The position numbers and the translations under genes were made by a program. Shown one piece after another: positions 6,125-14,105 of a stretch of 41,667 nucleotides of DNA; the stretch's first letter is position 1; each line of letters begins with the position of its first letter. The notes under the pieces were generated by a model that was given only the letters and a program-made list of their open reading frames with translations, was not told where the DNA came from and did no database searches. The stretch is from a virus, in the IMG/VR virus record IMGVR_UViG_3300028400_000015, positions 1-41,667 of that record; one strand, given 5' to 3'.

Positions 6125-6943
6125 CTAGGCGGGCCAGCCCGCGGCCGCCCGGATAAATTCGGCGGCTACTTGCGGGACGATGGCATTCCCGTACCCGCGC
6201 AGGCGTCCCACTCGGGCGGGTAGCCCATGACCCATCGGGAATGTGCCGGGTTCAACAGGCCGCCACTTTCCATCCCGGCAGAACAGCCAGTCAGCAGCTC
6301 GCCAGAAAATGTCAGCCTTGCCGGCGTTGTCAGCGCAGCTTGTCGCGGCATCTGATCCACTCTCGTTCGCCCGTCCTTCCTCTGAGTCGTCATACCCGGG
6401 GTGTCTTTCCAGTCCCTCGAATTTGCTGTCACCCACCCACCGCGCCGTAAACCATAGTCGCTGCCGGATGTGCGGCGCGCCGACGCTACAAGCCGGGGCA
6501 ACTGCCGCCCCGCAGGCGTATCCTGCGTCTTCCAGCGCATCGAATAGAGAATCAAGCCATCCGTCTTTGATAACGGCTGTCGCAACCTGTTCCCCAAAAA
6601 CCGTTGCAGGTCGGCACTCGCGCACGAGATCGAGGAAAACCGGCGCGAGGTGCCGTTCATCGTCAACGCCTTTTCCGAGTCCCGCGCTGCTGAAAGGCTG
6701 GCAGGGCGGGCTTCCAGTCCACACGGGTCTGTCGTCCGGCCATCCAGCGAGTCGGAGGGCGTGGCTCCATCCGCCGATTCCGGCGAAGAAATGGCATTGC
6801 ATGTAACCTTTGAGGTCATTCGGTGTCACCTCCGATATGCTTCGTTCGTCAACATCCCCGTCGGCGATAAGCCCTTTGCGGATCAGCTGGCGCAGCCAGG
6901 CAGCCGCGAACGGGTCGAATTCGTTGTAGTAGGCTCCGCTCAT
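6125..6943 (-). CDS. C5 cytosine DNA methyltransferase
   Basis: This 272-aa enzyme is predicted to transfer a methyl group from S-adenosylmethionine to C5 of cytosine in DNA. The motifs are in canonical order: FAGIGG (motif I, residues 53-58), GSPPCQPFSSAG (motif IV, catalytic Cys81), GEQV in place of the usual ENV (motif VI, glutamate kept), RQRLWF (motif VIII) and GNAIVPQVA near the C-terminus (motif X). The target-recognition part is short, so the enzyme is compact. No partner restriction enzyme is visible, so protection of phage DNA from host restriction is the likely role. The ATG at 6943 overlaps the upstream stop as ATGA. Confidence 0.9.
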   Translation of the reverse strand: MSGAYYNEFDPFAAAWLRQLIRKGLIADGDVDERSISEVTPNDLKGYMQCHFFAGIGGWSHALRLAGWPDDRPVWTGSPPCQPFSSAGLGKGVDDERHLAPVFLDLVRECRPATVFGEQVATAVIKDGWLDSLFDALEDAGYACGAAVAPACSVGAPHIRQRLWFTARWVGDSKFEGLERHPGYDDSEEGRANESGSDAATSCADNAGKADIFWRAADWLFCRDGKWRPVEPGTFPMGHGLPARVGRLRGYGNAIVPQVAAEFIRAAAGWPA

Positions 6944-7161
6944 GGCACATCCGTTCCCCATTCGTTGTCCCGCAAATGGTTACGGACACGAAAGAAATCG
7001 TGGATGGTGGCCGGCTTGTAGCAGGGGCCGGCCGGCAGCCGCTCGACCGATCCCTTGACCCGGCGCACGTGGCCGCCCAGACGGCAAAGGCCGTGTTTCA
7101 GCGCCTTGCAGCCGTTGCATGTCTTCTTCTGCGAAAAAATGATGCGTGAATGTTTCATCAT
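6940..7161 (-). CDS. Small cysteine-containing unknown protein
   Basis: This 73-aa basic protein has cysteines arranged CNGCKALKHGLC and a later C (about residues 15-46), compatible with a small zinc site. The first of two adjacent ATG codons (7161) overlaps the polymerase stop as ATGA; the longer frame to 7236 overlaps the polymerase and was rejected. It is coupled to the polymerase upstream and the methyltransferase downstream. The function is unknown. Confidence 0.75.
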   Translation of the reverse strand: MMKHSRIIFSQKKTCNGCKALKHGLCRLGGHVRRVKGSVERLPAGPCYKPATIHDFFRVRNHLRDNEWGTDVP

Positions 7162-9275
7162 GGTTTCCTCACCTTCCCCTTTGAATAGAACGGCCCGCGA
7201 TCCATGTCCACGTCGAGCGGCAGGCCCTCGGCCCATTCCGGCAGGAACAGCATCGCGCCTTCGAGTTCGTTGGCCACGAAATCGGCTTCATCTTCGTCAA
7301 CTTCACAAACGATTTCGTCGTGGGTGTGCAGCACCACCCAGTCGCACATTTCGGTCAGCGCACCGCGCAGGAACGATGCCGCCGTGGCCTGGGTGATGTT
7401 CTCGGCGAGCATGCCATACCACAAATCCACCCGGCCATACCCCCCGCCGAAGCCCTTGACGAACGAGGTTTGCCAGCGCCATTTCGCCTTGCCGGTCTTT
7501 TCGTCCTCGACCATCTTGCGCTCGTGGCGGAATTGCGGGTACACGATCCAACGCCCGCACGGCAGCGCGCAGACCAGCGTTCCGTGCATCAGGCCCGGGT
7601 GGAACAGGTATCGCACGCGCCCGGCGCTGTACCAGGTGCCCGGGTCTTTGAAGGCCCCGATGGCGGCATTCCAGATTTCGTCCCAGAACGACACGCACCA
7701 GCGGTTCGCGCTGCGCCAGGCGGTCACGATGTCCACGATCTGTTCTTCCGGCAGGAAGACGCCATACCCCCGCGCCATCGCCTTGAACGCGCCTACAGCG
7801 CCGCCGAAGCCCAGGGCCAGCTCGGACACCTTGCCCACTTGCCGCTGGTCGTCCGTGGCATCCTCGGGCCGGTCCAGGCCGAAGATCGGCTGCGCGGCGT
7901 AGAGGTACACATCCTCGCGGCGCCGGAAAATGTCCAGCTTGGCGTCGCCCCCGCGGCTGTTCGACAGCCACGGCAGGACGCGCGCTTCGATCTGCGACCA
8001 GTCGCCCCACACCAGCGTCTTGCCGGGCCGGGCCTGGAAGCTGGGCCGGATCAGCCGGGCCAGCAGGCGGGAAATGGTGTGGCCGTACTCGGCTTCCAGC
8101 ACTTCAACCGGCGTGCCGTCGATAATGTCTTCGATGGCGTCCATGTCCCGGTTGCGGTCCTTCTTGTCCAGCGGGTCGCGGATCAGGTTGTGAACCTGCA
8201 AACCCCGGCTTGAGAAACGCCCGGTCTGGCCGGCCCCGGAAAAGCTGTAGTGTCCGCGCACAACGCCATCGACTTCCTGATTCAGCATAGCCGTGAACTT
8301 GCGCACGGCGGCGCTGTTTCCGGCTTCGATCAGTTCCAGCACGGTGCGAACCTTGTGCAGCTGATCGTCGGGGAATCGGTCGGCATGCTCGGGCTGGTCC
8401 AGGGCGTCCATCAACGCCTCGCGGGTCGGCCGGTCCGCCGAGAAGCGTTCCTTCCCGTCCTTCTCGGGCCGGCGCACCAGTTCCTGCAATTCTTCGTCCG
8501 GCCACAGGGCCTTGTGCAGCCAGCGCGCTTTGCCCAGGTGGTTCGTGATGGTCACTTTCGGGTCTTTCGTCAGCTCCCACAGGCGCGCGTTCAGATCGTC
8601 GCTTTCGGCGTTGGCGTAGCGCTGCGCGGCAGCCGCGAATTCGACATCGACCATCACGCCGTTGTCGTTGACGATCTCGCTGGCGTGGTACTCCCGCCAT
8701 TCCGGCACGGTCAGGGGGCGCGTGGCGTTCCACACGTCCCTCATGGCCATGCAATCGGAATGGCAGTAGGACCGGAAGTGCCCCATGACATCGGGCGTCT
8801 GCCAGTCCGTTTTCCATCCGCTGCGCCCTTCGCCGATGCACAGGCGGGCGATCAGGCGGGCGCCCTTCGGGTCTTTCTTGTAGGGCGTGTTCAGCGCCTC
8901 AGCGGCCTTTTCCAGCTTCCCCGGCAGGTTGTTGGCCTCGGCCTGGGCCTGCGCGCACAGTACCTGTTCCAGACGCAAAGGCGGCCAGCCGTACTTCCTG
9001 ACCATGACGTTATTCCACACGTGACGGTCGAAAAAGGCGTTCCAGGCCACGAAATAGCCACCGTTCTCGATGTGATCCAGCAGGGCGGTAGGTTCTTCCG
9101 GGTCGCCGTCCCAGCACCAGTCGGGCGACCACACACCACCGGCCGGGTCGCCATCGAACACCCACCCCCACACCAGTATCTCGGTGGAAGGGTGGGAGGC
9201 GTACTTGTAGGCGCCCGCGGTCTGGATCGGTACCGGGGATCGGGTTTCGCTGTCCGCGAATACGAAATCGGCCAT
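7158..9275 (-). CDS. Family A DNA polymerase with 3'-5' exonuclease domain
   Basis: This 705-aa replicative polymerase acts on the phage genome. The N-terminal proofreading domain shows D8 and E10 (FADSET, Exo I), NAFFD near residue 85 (Exo II) and SDCMAMRD near 172 (Exo III). The polymerase domain shows motif A DWSQIEAR near 424, motif B RQVGKVSELALGFGG near 475-490, and motif C HTHDE near 650. It has no 5'-3' nuclease domain, consistent with its length. The ATG at 9275 follows the previous stop by one base; an upstream in-frame extension to 9461 runs through another gene and is not protein-like. Confidence 0.95.
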   Translation of the reverse strand: MADFVFADSETRSPVPIQTAGAYKYASHPSTEILVWGWVFDGDPAGGVWSPDWCWDGDPEEPTALLDHIENGGYFVAWNAFFDRHVWNNVMVRKYGWPPLRLEQVLCAQAQAEANNLPGKLEKAAEALNTPYKKDPKGARLIARLCIGEGRSGWKTDWQTPDVMGHFRSYCHSDCMAMRDVWNATRPLTVPEWREYHASEIVNDNGVMVDVEFAAAAQRYANAESDDLNARLWELTKDPKVTITNHLGKARWLHKALWPDEELQELVRRPEKDGKERFSADRPTREALMDALDQPEHADRFPDDQLHKVRTVLELIEAGNSAAVRKFTAMLNQEVDGVVRGHYSFSGAGQTGRFSSRGLQVHNLIRDPLDKKDRNRDMDAIEDIIDGTPVEVLEAEYGHTISRLLARLIRPSFQARPGKTLVWGDWSQIEARVLPWLSNSRGGDAKLDIFRRREDVYLYAAQPIFGLDRPEDATDDQRQVGKVSELALGFGGAVGAFKAMARGYGVFLPEEQIVDIVTAWRSANRWCVSFWDEIWNAAIGAFKDPGTWYSAGRVRYLFHPGLMHGTLVCALPCGRWIVYPQFRHERKMVEDEKTGKAKWRWQTSFVKGFGGGYGRVDLWYGMLAENITQATAASFLRGALTEMCDWVVLHTHDEIVCEVDEDEADFVANELEGAMLFLPEWAEGLPLDVDMDRGPFYSKGKVRKP

Positions 9276-9276
9276 G

Positions 9277-9471
9277 TCAGCCGGCCCGGCTGCGATGGAT
9301 TTCGTGAGGCGGTATTTCCTCGTAATCCGACAGGTGCTTGCTGCACATCGGACCGCGGCACGGATAGTCGAGGCGCGCGTAATCGCGCAGTTCCTTCGTG
9401 ATGATGAACCCGCACGAAGGACACCGGAACAACACCGGCGGCGGGTCTTGAGGCGTTTCACCGAGGGTCAT
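9277..9471 (-). CDS. Small zinc-ribbon protein
   Basis: This 64-aa protein contains CPSCGF (residues about 17-22) and PCRGPMC (about 37-43), a two-knuckle pattern typical of a zinc ribbon. GGAGG stands 8 nt upstream of the ATG at 9471. It lies just before the polymerase gene and overlaps the end of a 59-codon gene by 14 nt. A role in nucleic acid binding is plausible but not shown. Confidence 0.75.
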   Translation of the reverse strand: MTLGETPQDPPPVLFRCPSCGFIITKELRDYARLDYPCRGPMCSKHLSDYEEIPPHEIHRSRAG

Positions 9472-9637
9472 GGTCTGGTCCTCCCTTGAAGTAGGTTTGC
9501 ATTTCGATGGTCCGAATGGCGATGTAACGCTGGAAATCCGGGTCATCCTTACGGGAACAGGTGCGCCAGATAAGCCGCGCACCGAAGGCAAGTCGTTGGC
9601 GTTCATTGGAGTAGAAGCGTGTGAGTTGAAAAAACAT
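9458..9637 (-). CDS. 59-aa unknown basic protein
   Basis: The translation begins MFFQLTRFYSNERQRLAFGA and continues with RLIWRTCSRKDDPDFQRYIA, ending GPDHDPR. The composition is protein-like and basic. GAGG lies 9 nt before the ATG at 9635-9637. It fills the gap between the 100-aa gene (35-nt overlap) and the zinc-ribbon gene (14-nt overlap). The alternative frame through 9606 has a less natural composition. The function is unknown. Confidence 0.65.
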   Translation of the reverse strand: MFFQLTRFYSNERQRLAFGARLIWRTCSRKDDPDFQRYIAIRTIEMQTYFKGGPDHDPR

Positions 9638-9905
9638 TCTCGATAACCTCCCGGTCGATGTGGTCGGGCTGCGCCTCGAACAGCTGCAAGGTTTTCAGTT
9701 TCACCTCGGCAGCCAGTTCCGGCCCCATTTCACCCCAATCGACGCAATGCAGGGCTTCCAGGGCCTTCCAATCAGGGCCGCCGGCGTGAACACCGGCCAG
9801 GTCCAGCACGTTGCGCACGACGCAAATGTTGAAGTGCCTGCCGTCGAACATGGTTTTCAGCGCACGCACGGCCGCGTCGCGCTGGAATTTTGTAAGGTTT
9901 CTCAT
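9603..9905 (-). CDS. Unknown 100-aa protein
   Basis: The start was taken at the ATG at 9905 (MRNLTKFQRDAAVRALKTMF), preceded by AGGTG; the in-frame ATG at 9944 would overlap the upstream gene. The protein is predicted to be mostly helical and slightly acidic toward its end. I do not recognise the family. It belongs to the run of small genes between the polymerase and the nuclease/tailed-protein pair. Confidence 0.75.
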   Translation of the reverse strand: MRNLTKFQRDAAVRALKTMFDGRHFNICVVRNVLDLAGVHAGGPDWKALEALHCVDWGEMGPELAAEVKLKTLQLFEAQPDHIDREVIENVFSTHTLLLQ

Positions 9906-9913
9906 GGCAACAC

Positions 9914-10105
9914 CTATACCCGGAACAAGCCTTCGTGCATGCACGGCTGCAATGCCTTCGCGCAGCCGTACACCCGATTAAGCTCGGTGGTGTAAACCTC
10001 TATCCACCAGGCGCATTTGTCGCCTCTGCACAGGGCGATATTCGCGCCCCGGCTCATTACGGGGCAAATGGTGCCCGGGAATGGTTTTGATCGTTCTGTG
10101 TTCAT
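9914..10105 (-). CDS. Small cysteine-containing unknown protein, 63 aa
   Basis: Four cysteines (CPV, CRGDKC, GCAK, PC) and a WW pair are spread over 63 residues, which may fold around a metal, though the spacing is not a standard ribbon. GAGGAACCAGACC directly precedes the ATG, the cassette shared by many genes here. The function is unknown. Confidence 0.75.
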   Translation of the reverse strand: MNTERSKPFPGTICPVMSRGANIALCRGDKCAWWIEVYTTELNRVYGCAKALQPCMHEGLFRV

Positions 10106-10141
10106 GGTCTGGTTCCTCGTTTTCTGGTGTATAGGGCGCGT

Positions 10142-10279
10142 TTATTTCCCCATTTTTAGGATTTTTATCTCTAAAAACTTACGCCAAATAGAGAGGGCGC
10201 ACGACGCAGAATATAAAAGCAGCCACACGCCGAAAACTGCAATAACCCAGGCAGGAAATTGTATCTCTAAATGTATCAC
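10142..10279 (-). CDS. 45-aa single-pass membrane protein with GTG start
   Basis: The translation begins MIHLEIQFPAWVIAVFGVWL, continues hydrophobic to about residue 30 and ends in a lysine-rich tail (RKFLEIKILKMGK), predicting one transmembrane helix with a positive cytoplasmic end. The GTG start at 10277-10279 is preceded by GAGGAATCAGACC, matching the ribosome-site cassette of neighbouring genes. A terminator lies just upstream. It is more AT-rich than its surroundings. Confidence 0.7.
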   Translation of the reverse strand: MIHLEIQFPAWVIAVFGVWLLLYSASCALSIWRKFLEIKILKMGK

Positions 10280-10305
10280 GGTCTGATTCCTCGTTTTCTG
10301 GTCTG

Positions 10306-10347
10306 AATAAAAAGACGCCCGGCACCAGTCGCAGCCGATGCCGGGCG
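10306..10347 (-). terminator. Rho-independent terminator after the acidic/basic-tailed protein gene
   Basis: On the minus strand the 9-bp stem CGCCCGGCA/TGCCGGGCG with a 14-nt loop is followed by TCTTTTTATT. It lies about 55 nt beyond the stop of the 261-aa gene and probably reduces, rather than ends, leftward transcription. Confidence 0.8.
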
Positions 10348-10399
10348 AAACGCCTGCCGTCAGAGGTAAGAAACGGCCAGGCGGGAGCGACGCCCGGCG

Positions 10400-11185
10400 T
10401 CAGGCGCGCCGGCGACGGCGCTTGCGCTCGCGGCCCTCGCCAGCACCCGGCGCCTCGGTTTCCTCGGCAGTCCGGGCGGCCCGGCTGCGACGGGTGCGCC
10501 CGTCGGCCTTTTTCGTAGGCTCAGGCTCATGCTCAGGCCCAGATTCATGCTCAGGCTCAGGCTCAGGCTCAGACGCGGCGGCCTGTTCCGGTTCTTCGCC
10601 GGCAGCGGCTTCCCCTTCCATGCTGATCCAGTCCAGAATCTCGAATTCCGGGTAGAAAACCTCGCCGTACTTCTTGTGGTGGTAGCTTCCCACGTCCAGG
10701 CTGACGACGGGAACCACGTGTTCCGGGTCTTCGCCGGCCTTCGCAATAATGGCGTTGATGAGGTCTTTCATCGCCGTGCGCAAGCCGAGAGACGTGCTTT
10801 TGTAGAGCACTTCGACGCCTTCATCCTCGCCGTTCAGGCATTTCAGGTGCGCCGAGATTTGCGGCTTCCATTCGTCACCATAATCGGGCAGGGTGTCCGG
10901 GTTCGGCAGTTGGGCGTTGAACGGGAACATCTGTTCGCCCAGCAGTTCACCATCGGACCAGCAGGCGAAACCGTGCTGAATCGAGTACGGATTGACGGCC
11001 CACATGCTGCCTTCCTCGATCTCGATGTTTTCCGGGCCGTAGACGTAGGCCCCGGATTTCAGCAGGCGCAGATAGGGCGTTCCGCCCCCGGTCTGGACGT
11101 TGGCCGCGAGGTTGGCCAGGCCGGCCACCAGGGCGTCAGGGGATGCCGGCAGGCCGCCGGGCTTTGTCGTTGCAATATCAGGCAT
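10400..11185 (-). CDS. Putative DNA-replication accessory protein with acidic repeat and basic tail
   Basis: This 261-aa protein has a folded part (about residues 1-190) that I recognise only as a phage replication-module type, possibly a single-stranded DNA-binding protein; support is positional. After it comes an acidic Pro-Glu repeat (EPEPEPEHESGPEHEPEP), then an arginine-rich end (RERKRRRRRA). AGGAG lies 7 nt before the ATG at 11185; the in-frame ATG at 11218 lies inside the upstream gene. It directly follows the DUF2800-type nuclease. Acidic tails of phage single-stranded DNA-binding proteins recruit partners, but the basic end is unusual. Confidence 0.65.
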   Translation of the reverse strand: MPDIATTKPGGLPASPDALVAGLANLAANVQTGGGTPYLRLLKSGAYVYGPENIEIEEGSMWAVNPYSIQHGFACWSDGELLGEQMFPFNAQLPNPDTLPDYGDEWKPQISAHLKCLNGEDEGVEVLYKSTSLGLRTAMKDLINAIIAKAGEDPEHVVPVVSLDVGSYHHKKYGEVFYPEFEILDWISMEGEAAAGEEPEQAAASEPEPEPEHESGPEHEPEPTKKADGRTRRSRAARTAEETEAPGAGEGRERKRRRRRA

Positions 11186-11186
11186 T

Positions 11187-12410
11187 TCAGTCTCCTGTTT
11201 CCTGTTTAGAAAGGGCATTCGCCAGCAGGTCCATCCCGCCGGTGACTGCCACGCGCTTGTCGGACTCCGGCACCACGGTCAGGCCCGACGATTTCGACTC
11301 GACAAGAGAAGCCAGCCGTTTGTGGTACAGCTTCTTGTGAGCCTTTTCAATCGCCGCCGGGGATTTCAGCTTGCGATCAAAAATCTGGTCAACCTTGAGG
11401 CGGGCCTTGCGCAAAAGGTCTTCCGCCTTCTCGGGGTCTTTCCAGCGCCGGGTGGCGCGCTTCGGCACCAGCTTCCAGCCCGGCACTTCCACCCCGCGCT
11501 CCATTTCATCCTGGGCGTAGGCATAGAGGTCGCGAATCCACCCCTCAAGGATTTTCGCCTTCTCCATGTAGTCGGCGATTTCCATCGCGGTCAGCACTTT
11601 CGGCTTCACTTCGAGCGACTGGATGACCGTCTTCGACTGCTCAGGGCATTTGATTTTACCGCGACACCAGCGGCAATGCTTGCCCGATTTGTAAACGTCA
11701 TCCTTGCCTTCGGCGATCTTCTTGCCGAAGGTGATGATGCGCTGCTCCACACTCTCTACCCAGTCCATGCCGGCCTCCCAGGATTCCAGGCAGTCGTCCT
11801 CGGGGTCGGCCGGCTGGACGATGTGAACCCACACATTATCCGGTTCTACCTCGAACAGATCGCCAGTGGCGTCTTCATCGACCAGGGCGGCCACGGCGTA
11901 GAAGCCCAGGCCCAGGTTCTCCACAGGTGACACCGGCACCCCGTCGCCGAACTTCCAATCGAGGATGTGCAGGTCGAGCATGGTGTAATCATCCTTGATG
12001 AATTCGCTCACGGCCACAATGTCAGCCGTGCCGAACGCCCCCGGCACCAGTTCGCCGAGGTCCAGCTGCTGCTCGATCAGGTAGTCGGTGATCGCGAAAT
12101 CGTTGATGAACTTGAACCAGGCCAACAGGGCCGGTTTCAGCTTCGTTTCTATCAGCTCGCGGGTGATCTCGTGACCCTCGAATCCGAGGTTCTGGCCTTC
12201 CAGTTCTTCCAGCAGGGGCTGGGTGGCGGCCATGTCCTCGGGCTGGGCGGTCAGGATCAGCTCCATCGCGGCGTGCAGCATGCTGCCGCGTTCGGCGAAT
12301 TCGCTGGTCTCGCCTTCCGGCATCTGCTTTTCCAGTTTCAGGCTGCCGATGCAGTTCAGGCGCCGGTCGGCGGACGATCCGCCGATGATGTGCGAATGTT
12401 CAGTGGGCAT
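11187..12410 (-). CDS. DUF2800-type PD-(D/E)XK nuclease with probable Fe-S cluster
   Basis: This 407-aa protein resembles the RecB/Cas4/AddB-like nuclease family annotated DUF2800 in phages. Visible elements are LNCIGS with Cys20, ERGSMLHAAMEL (His46 of the family's RG-x3-H), GTADIV, then ILDWKFG near residue 151 (the D-x-K of the active site) and ENLGLGFYA. HCRWCRGKIKC near residues 244-255 supplies three cysteines that, with Cys20, match the four-cysteine iron-sulphur arrangement of AddB and Cas4. The likely role is exonucleolytic processing in replication or recombination. AGAGGAATCGAA precedes the ATG. Confidence 0.85.
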   Translation of the reverse strand: MPTEHSHIIGGSSADRRLNCIGSLKLEKQMPEGETSEFAERGSMLHAAMELILTAQPEDMAATQPLLEELEGQNLGFEGHEITRELIETKLKPALLAWFKFINDFAITDYLIEQQLDLGELVPGAFGTADIVAVSEFIKDDYTMLDLHILDWKFGDGVPVSPVENLGLGFYAVAALVDEDATGDLFEVEPDNVWVHIVQPADPEDDCLESWEAGMDWVESVEQRIITFGKKIAEGKDDVYKSGKHCRWCRGKIKCPEQSKTVIQSLEVKPKVLTAMEIADYMEKAKILEGWIRDLYAYAQDEMERGVEVPGWKLVPKRATRRWKDPEKAEDLLRKARLKVDQIFDRKLKSPAAIEKAHKKLYHKRLASLVESKSSGLTVVPESDKRVAVTGGMDLLANALSKQETGD

Positions 12411-12425
12411 TTCGATTCCTCTCGG

Positions 12426-12620
12426 TTACAGGGGGGTGATCCGCGCCGACGGGTCGGCGCGGTGCTCAAGATAGGCTTCGTCAATGAGAATCTCCAAAAG
12501 CTGACGGCGTGACCGATCATTCACGCGGCACAGGCTGTCCAGCTTCTTTACCTTGTCCGGGTTCATGCGCAGGACCACGGAAACCGTGGGAATTGCGCGC
12601 CGGCTGCGTTTTCTTGCCAT
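12426..12620 (-). CDS. Ribbon-helix-helix (Arc/CopG-like) DNA-binding protein
   Basis: This 64-aa protein starts MARKRSRRAIPTVSVVLRMN. A short strand (TVSVVLRMN) is followed by two helices (PDKVKKLDSLCRVN and SRRQLLEILIDEAYLE), the ribbon-helix-helix order. Such proteins bind short palindromes as dimers. GGAGG stands 6 nt before the ATG. It is the first gene of the leftward operon and sits beside the divergent promoter region, where the palindrome TATCATGATA overlaps a promoter, so autoregulation is plausible. A longer frame to 12926 overlaps the helicase gene and was rejected. Confidence 0.75.
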   Translation of the reverse strand: MARKRSRRAIPTVSVVLRMNPDKVKKLDSLCRVNDRSRRQLLEILIDEAYLEHRADPSARITPL

Positions 12621-12645
12621 AATTACCTCCGATGTTGGTTCGGCG

Positions 12646-12681
12646 ACATTATCATGATAGCATTCGTATATCAACTGTAAA
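12646..12681 (-). promoter_or_regulatory. Leftward promoter and operator region in the divergent intergenic gap
   Basis: On the minus strand, TTTACA (12681-12676), a 16-nt spacer and TATCAT (12659-12654) with an extended TGC form a good sigma70-like promoter. An alternative is TTGATA with TAATGT at 17 nt. The block TTTACAGTTGATATACGAATG nearly repeats that at 6097-6078. The palindrome TATCATGATA (12650-12659) covers the -10 element and would suit a ribbon-helix-helix dimer. The rightward helicase gene begins at 12699. Confidence 0.6.
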
Positions 12682-12698
12682 TCAAAAAAGGTGGAAAA

Positions 12699-14105
12699 AT
12701 GCTGAAAACCGCGGATATGCTGGACAGCCGGCAGCGCCAGGCGATTGATTTCATCAACAGCGGCGAGGACTCGCTGATCGCGGCTGATGTGGGCACCGGC
12801 AAGACGGTGATTTCCATGACCGCAATCGCCGCCACCCCGGGCACGCGCTGGCTGGTGTTGGCCCCGCGGATGGTCGCCTTGCTCACCTGGGCGAAGGAAG
12901 CGCAGGAATGGGAGCATTTGCAGCACCTCAAGGTGGCCCTGGCTATCGGCAGCGAGAAGCAGCGCCTGGCGGCCGTGGAGTCGGACGCGGATATTGTGGT
13001 CATGAACTACGAGAACCTGTCCTGGCTGATGCGGGCGTTCCCCAAACCCCGCCGGGGGAAGCCTGAGACGCTACCCTTCGACGGGCTGATCTGCGACGAA
13101 ATCGACAAGCTGCGCAACGTGTCATCCAATCGGTTCAAGGACTTTCGCAACCGCATCGGGATGTTCAGCCGCCGCATCGGCCTCACGGGAACCGTGCTGC
13201 CGAAGGAACTGACCGATATATGGGGGCAGGTCTACATGGTGGATGGCGGCCAGACTTTCGGGCGCAGCTTCTACCGCTGGCGAGACAAGTTCTTCTACCC
13301 GACGGACTTCAACCGCTACCAGTGGGCGCCCTTTCCAGGTACGAAGGAAAAGATCGTCGATGGGGTGTCCGATCTCATGTTCCGTCTGGAAGCCGAGGGG
13401 CTGCCGGATGTGGCGTTCATGGATGCCGAGATACTGCCGATGGGCGCCCGTCAGGGCTTCTACTACCGGCAAATGGACAGCAAGCACATGACGGTTGAAA
13501 TCCCACGTGACGACGCCACCGGCTACATCGTGACTGCCGAGAACGCCGCCGTGGCCCAGGGCAAGCTGCAACAGATCACGGCGGGGTTCCTCTATGTCGA
13601 GGAACAGGGGAAGAACAAGCCGATCTGGTTCGATTCGGCGCGTCAGGAATGGGTGGCTGACATGCTGCACAGTCAGCGCCTGCGCGAGCGACAGAAGCTG
13701 ATCTTCTACCACTTCGACGCTGAATTCGAGTTTCTGAAAAAGCTGTTGCCCGGGGCGCGGCACCTGGGACGCGGCCAGTCGGATGCGCAGAATCTGGCCA
13801 TCGTCGATGCCTGGAACCGGGGGGAACTTGGGGAACTGCTGCTGCACCCCGAATCCGCCGGGCACGGCCTGAACTTGCAAAAAAGCGGCTGTGAGGACAT
13901 TCTGTTCACTACCCAGCCGTGGACGGGCGGCATGATGCGGCAGGTCACAGGCCGCCTCGCGCGCCGCGGCGCCCTGACGGACTGTGTGTACGTCCACACC
14001 TCGGCAGCCGCTGACACCGTGGATGAACGGGTTATGCAGGCGTGGAAGGAACGCCTTTATTTGCTGGACGAATTTCTTTATGCGATACCCGAAAAAGCTG
14101 TCTGA
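12699..14105 (+). CDS. SNF2/DEAD-type superfamily 2 helicase
   Basis: This 468-aa ATP-dependent DNA helicase or translocase carries Walker A DVGTGKT (residues 30-36), Walker B CDEID near 131, GLTGT near 160-164 (motif III), and QVTGRLARRG near 414 (motif VI with its arginines). This is the compact two-domain form common in phage replication modules, where it is often followed by a VRR-NUC nuclease, as here. AGGTGG precedes the ATG. It is transcribed opposite to the main replication operon from the shared 78-nt gap. Replication, recombination or branch processing are the expected roles. Confidence 0.9.
   Translation: MLKTADMLDSRQRQAIDFINSGEDSLIAADVGTGKTVISMTAIAATPGTRWLVLAPRMVALLTWAKEAQEWEHLQHLKVALAIGSEKQRLAAVESDADIVVMNYENLSWLMRAFPKPRRGKPETLPFDGLICDEIDKLRNVSSNRFKDFRNRIGMFSRRIGLTGTVLPKELTDIWGQVYMVDGGQTFGRSFYRWRDKFFYPTDFNRYQWAPFPGTKEKIVDGVSDLMFRLEAEGLPDVAFMDAEILPMGARQGFYYRQMDSKHMTVEIPRDDATGYIVTAENAAVAQGKLQQITAGFLYVEEQGKNKPIWFDSARQEWVADMLHSQRLRERQKLIFYHFDAEFEFLKKLLPGARHLGRGQSDAQNLAIVDAWNRGELGELLLHPESAGHGLNLQKSGCEDILFTTQPWTGGMMRQVTGRLARRGALTDCVYVHTSAAADTVDERVMQAWKERLYLLDEFLYAIPEKAV

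Noticed and set aside
9472-9606. N-terminal extension of the zinc-ribbon gene starting at 9606 with an ATGA overlap
   Set aside because: The strong GGAGG before 9471 and the natural-looking 59-codon frame in the same DNA favour the shorter zinc-ribbon protein.
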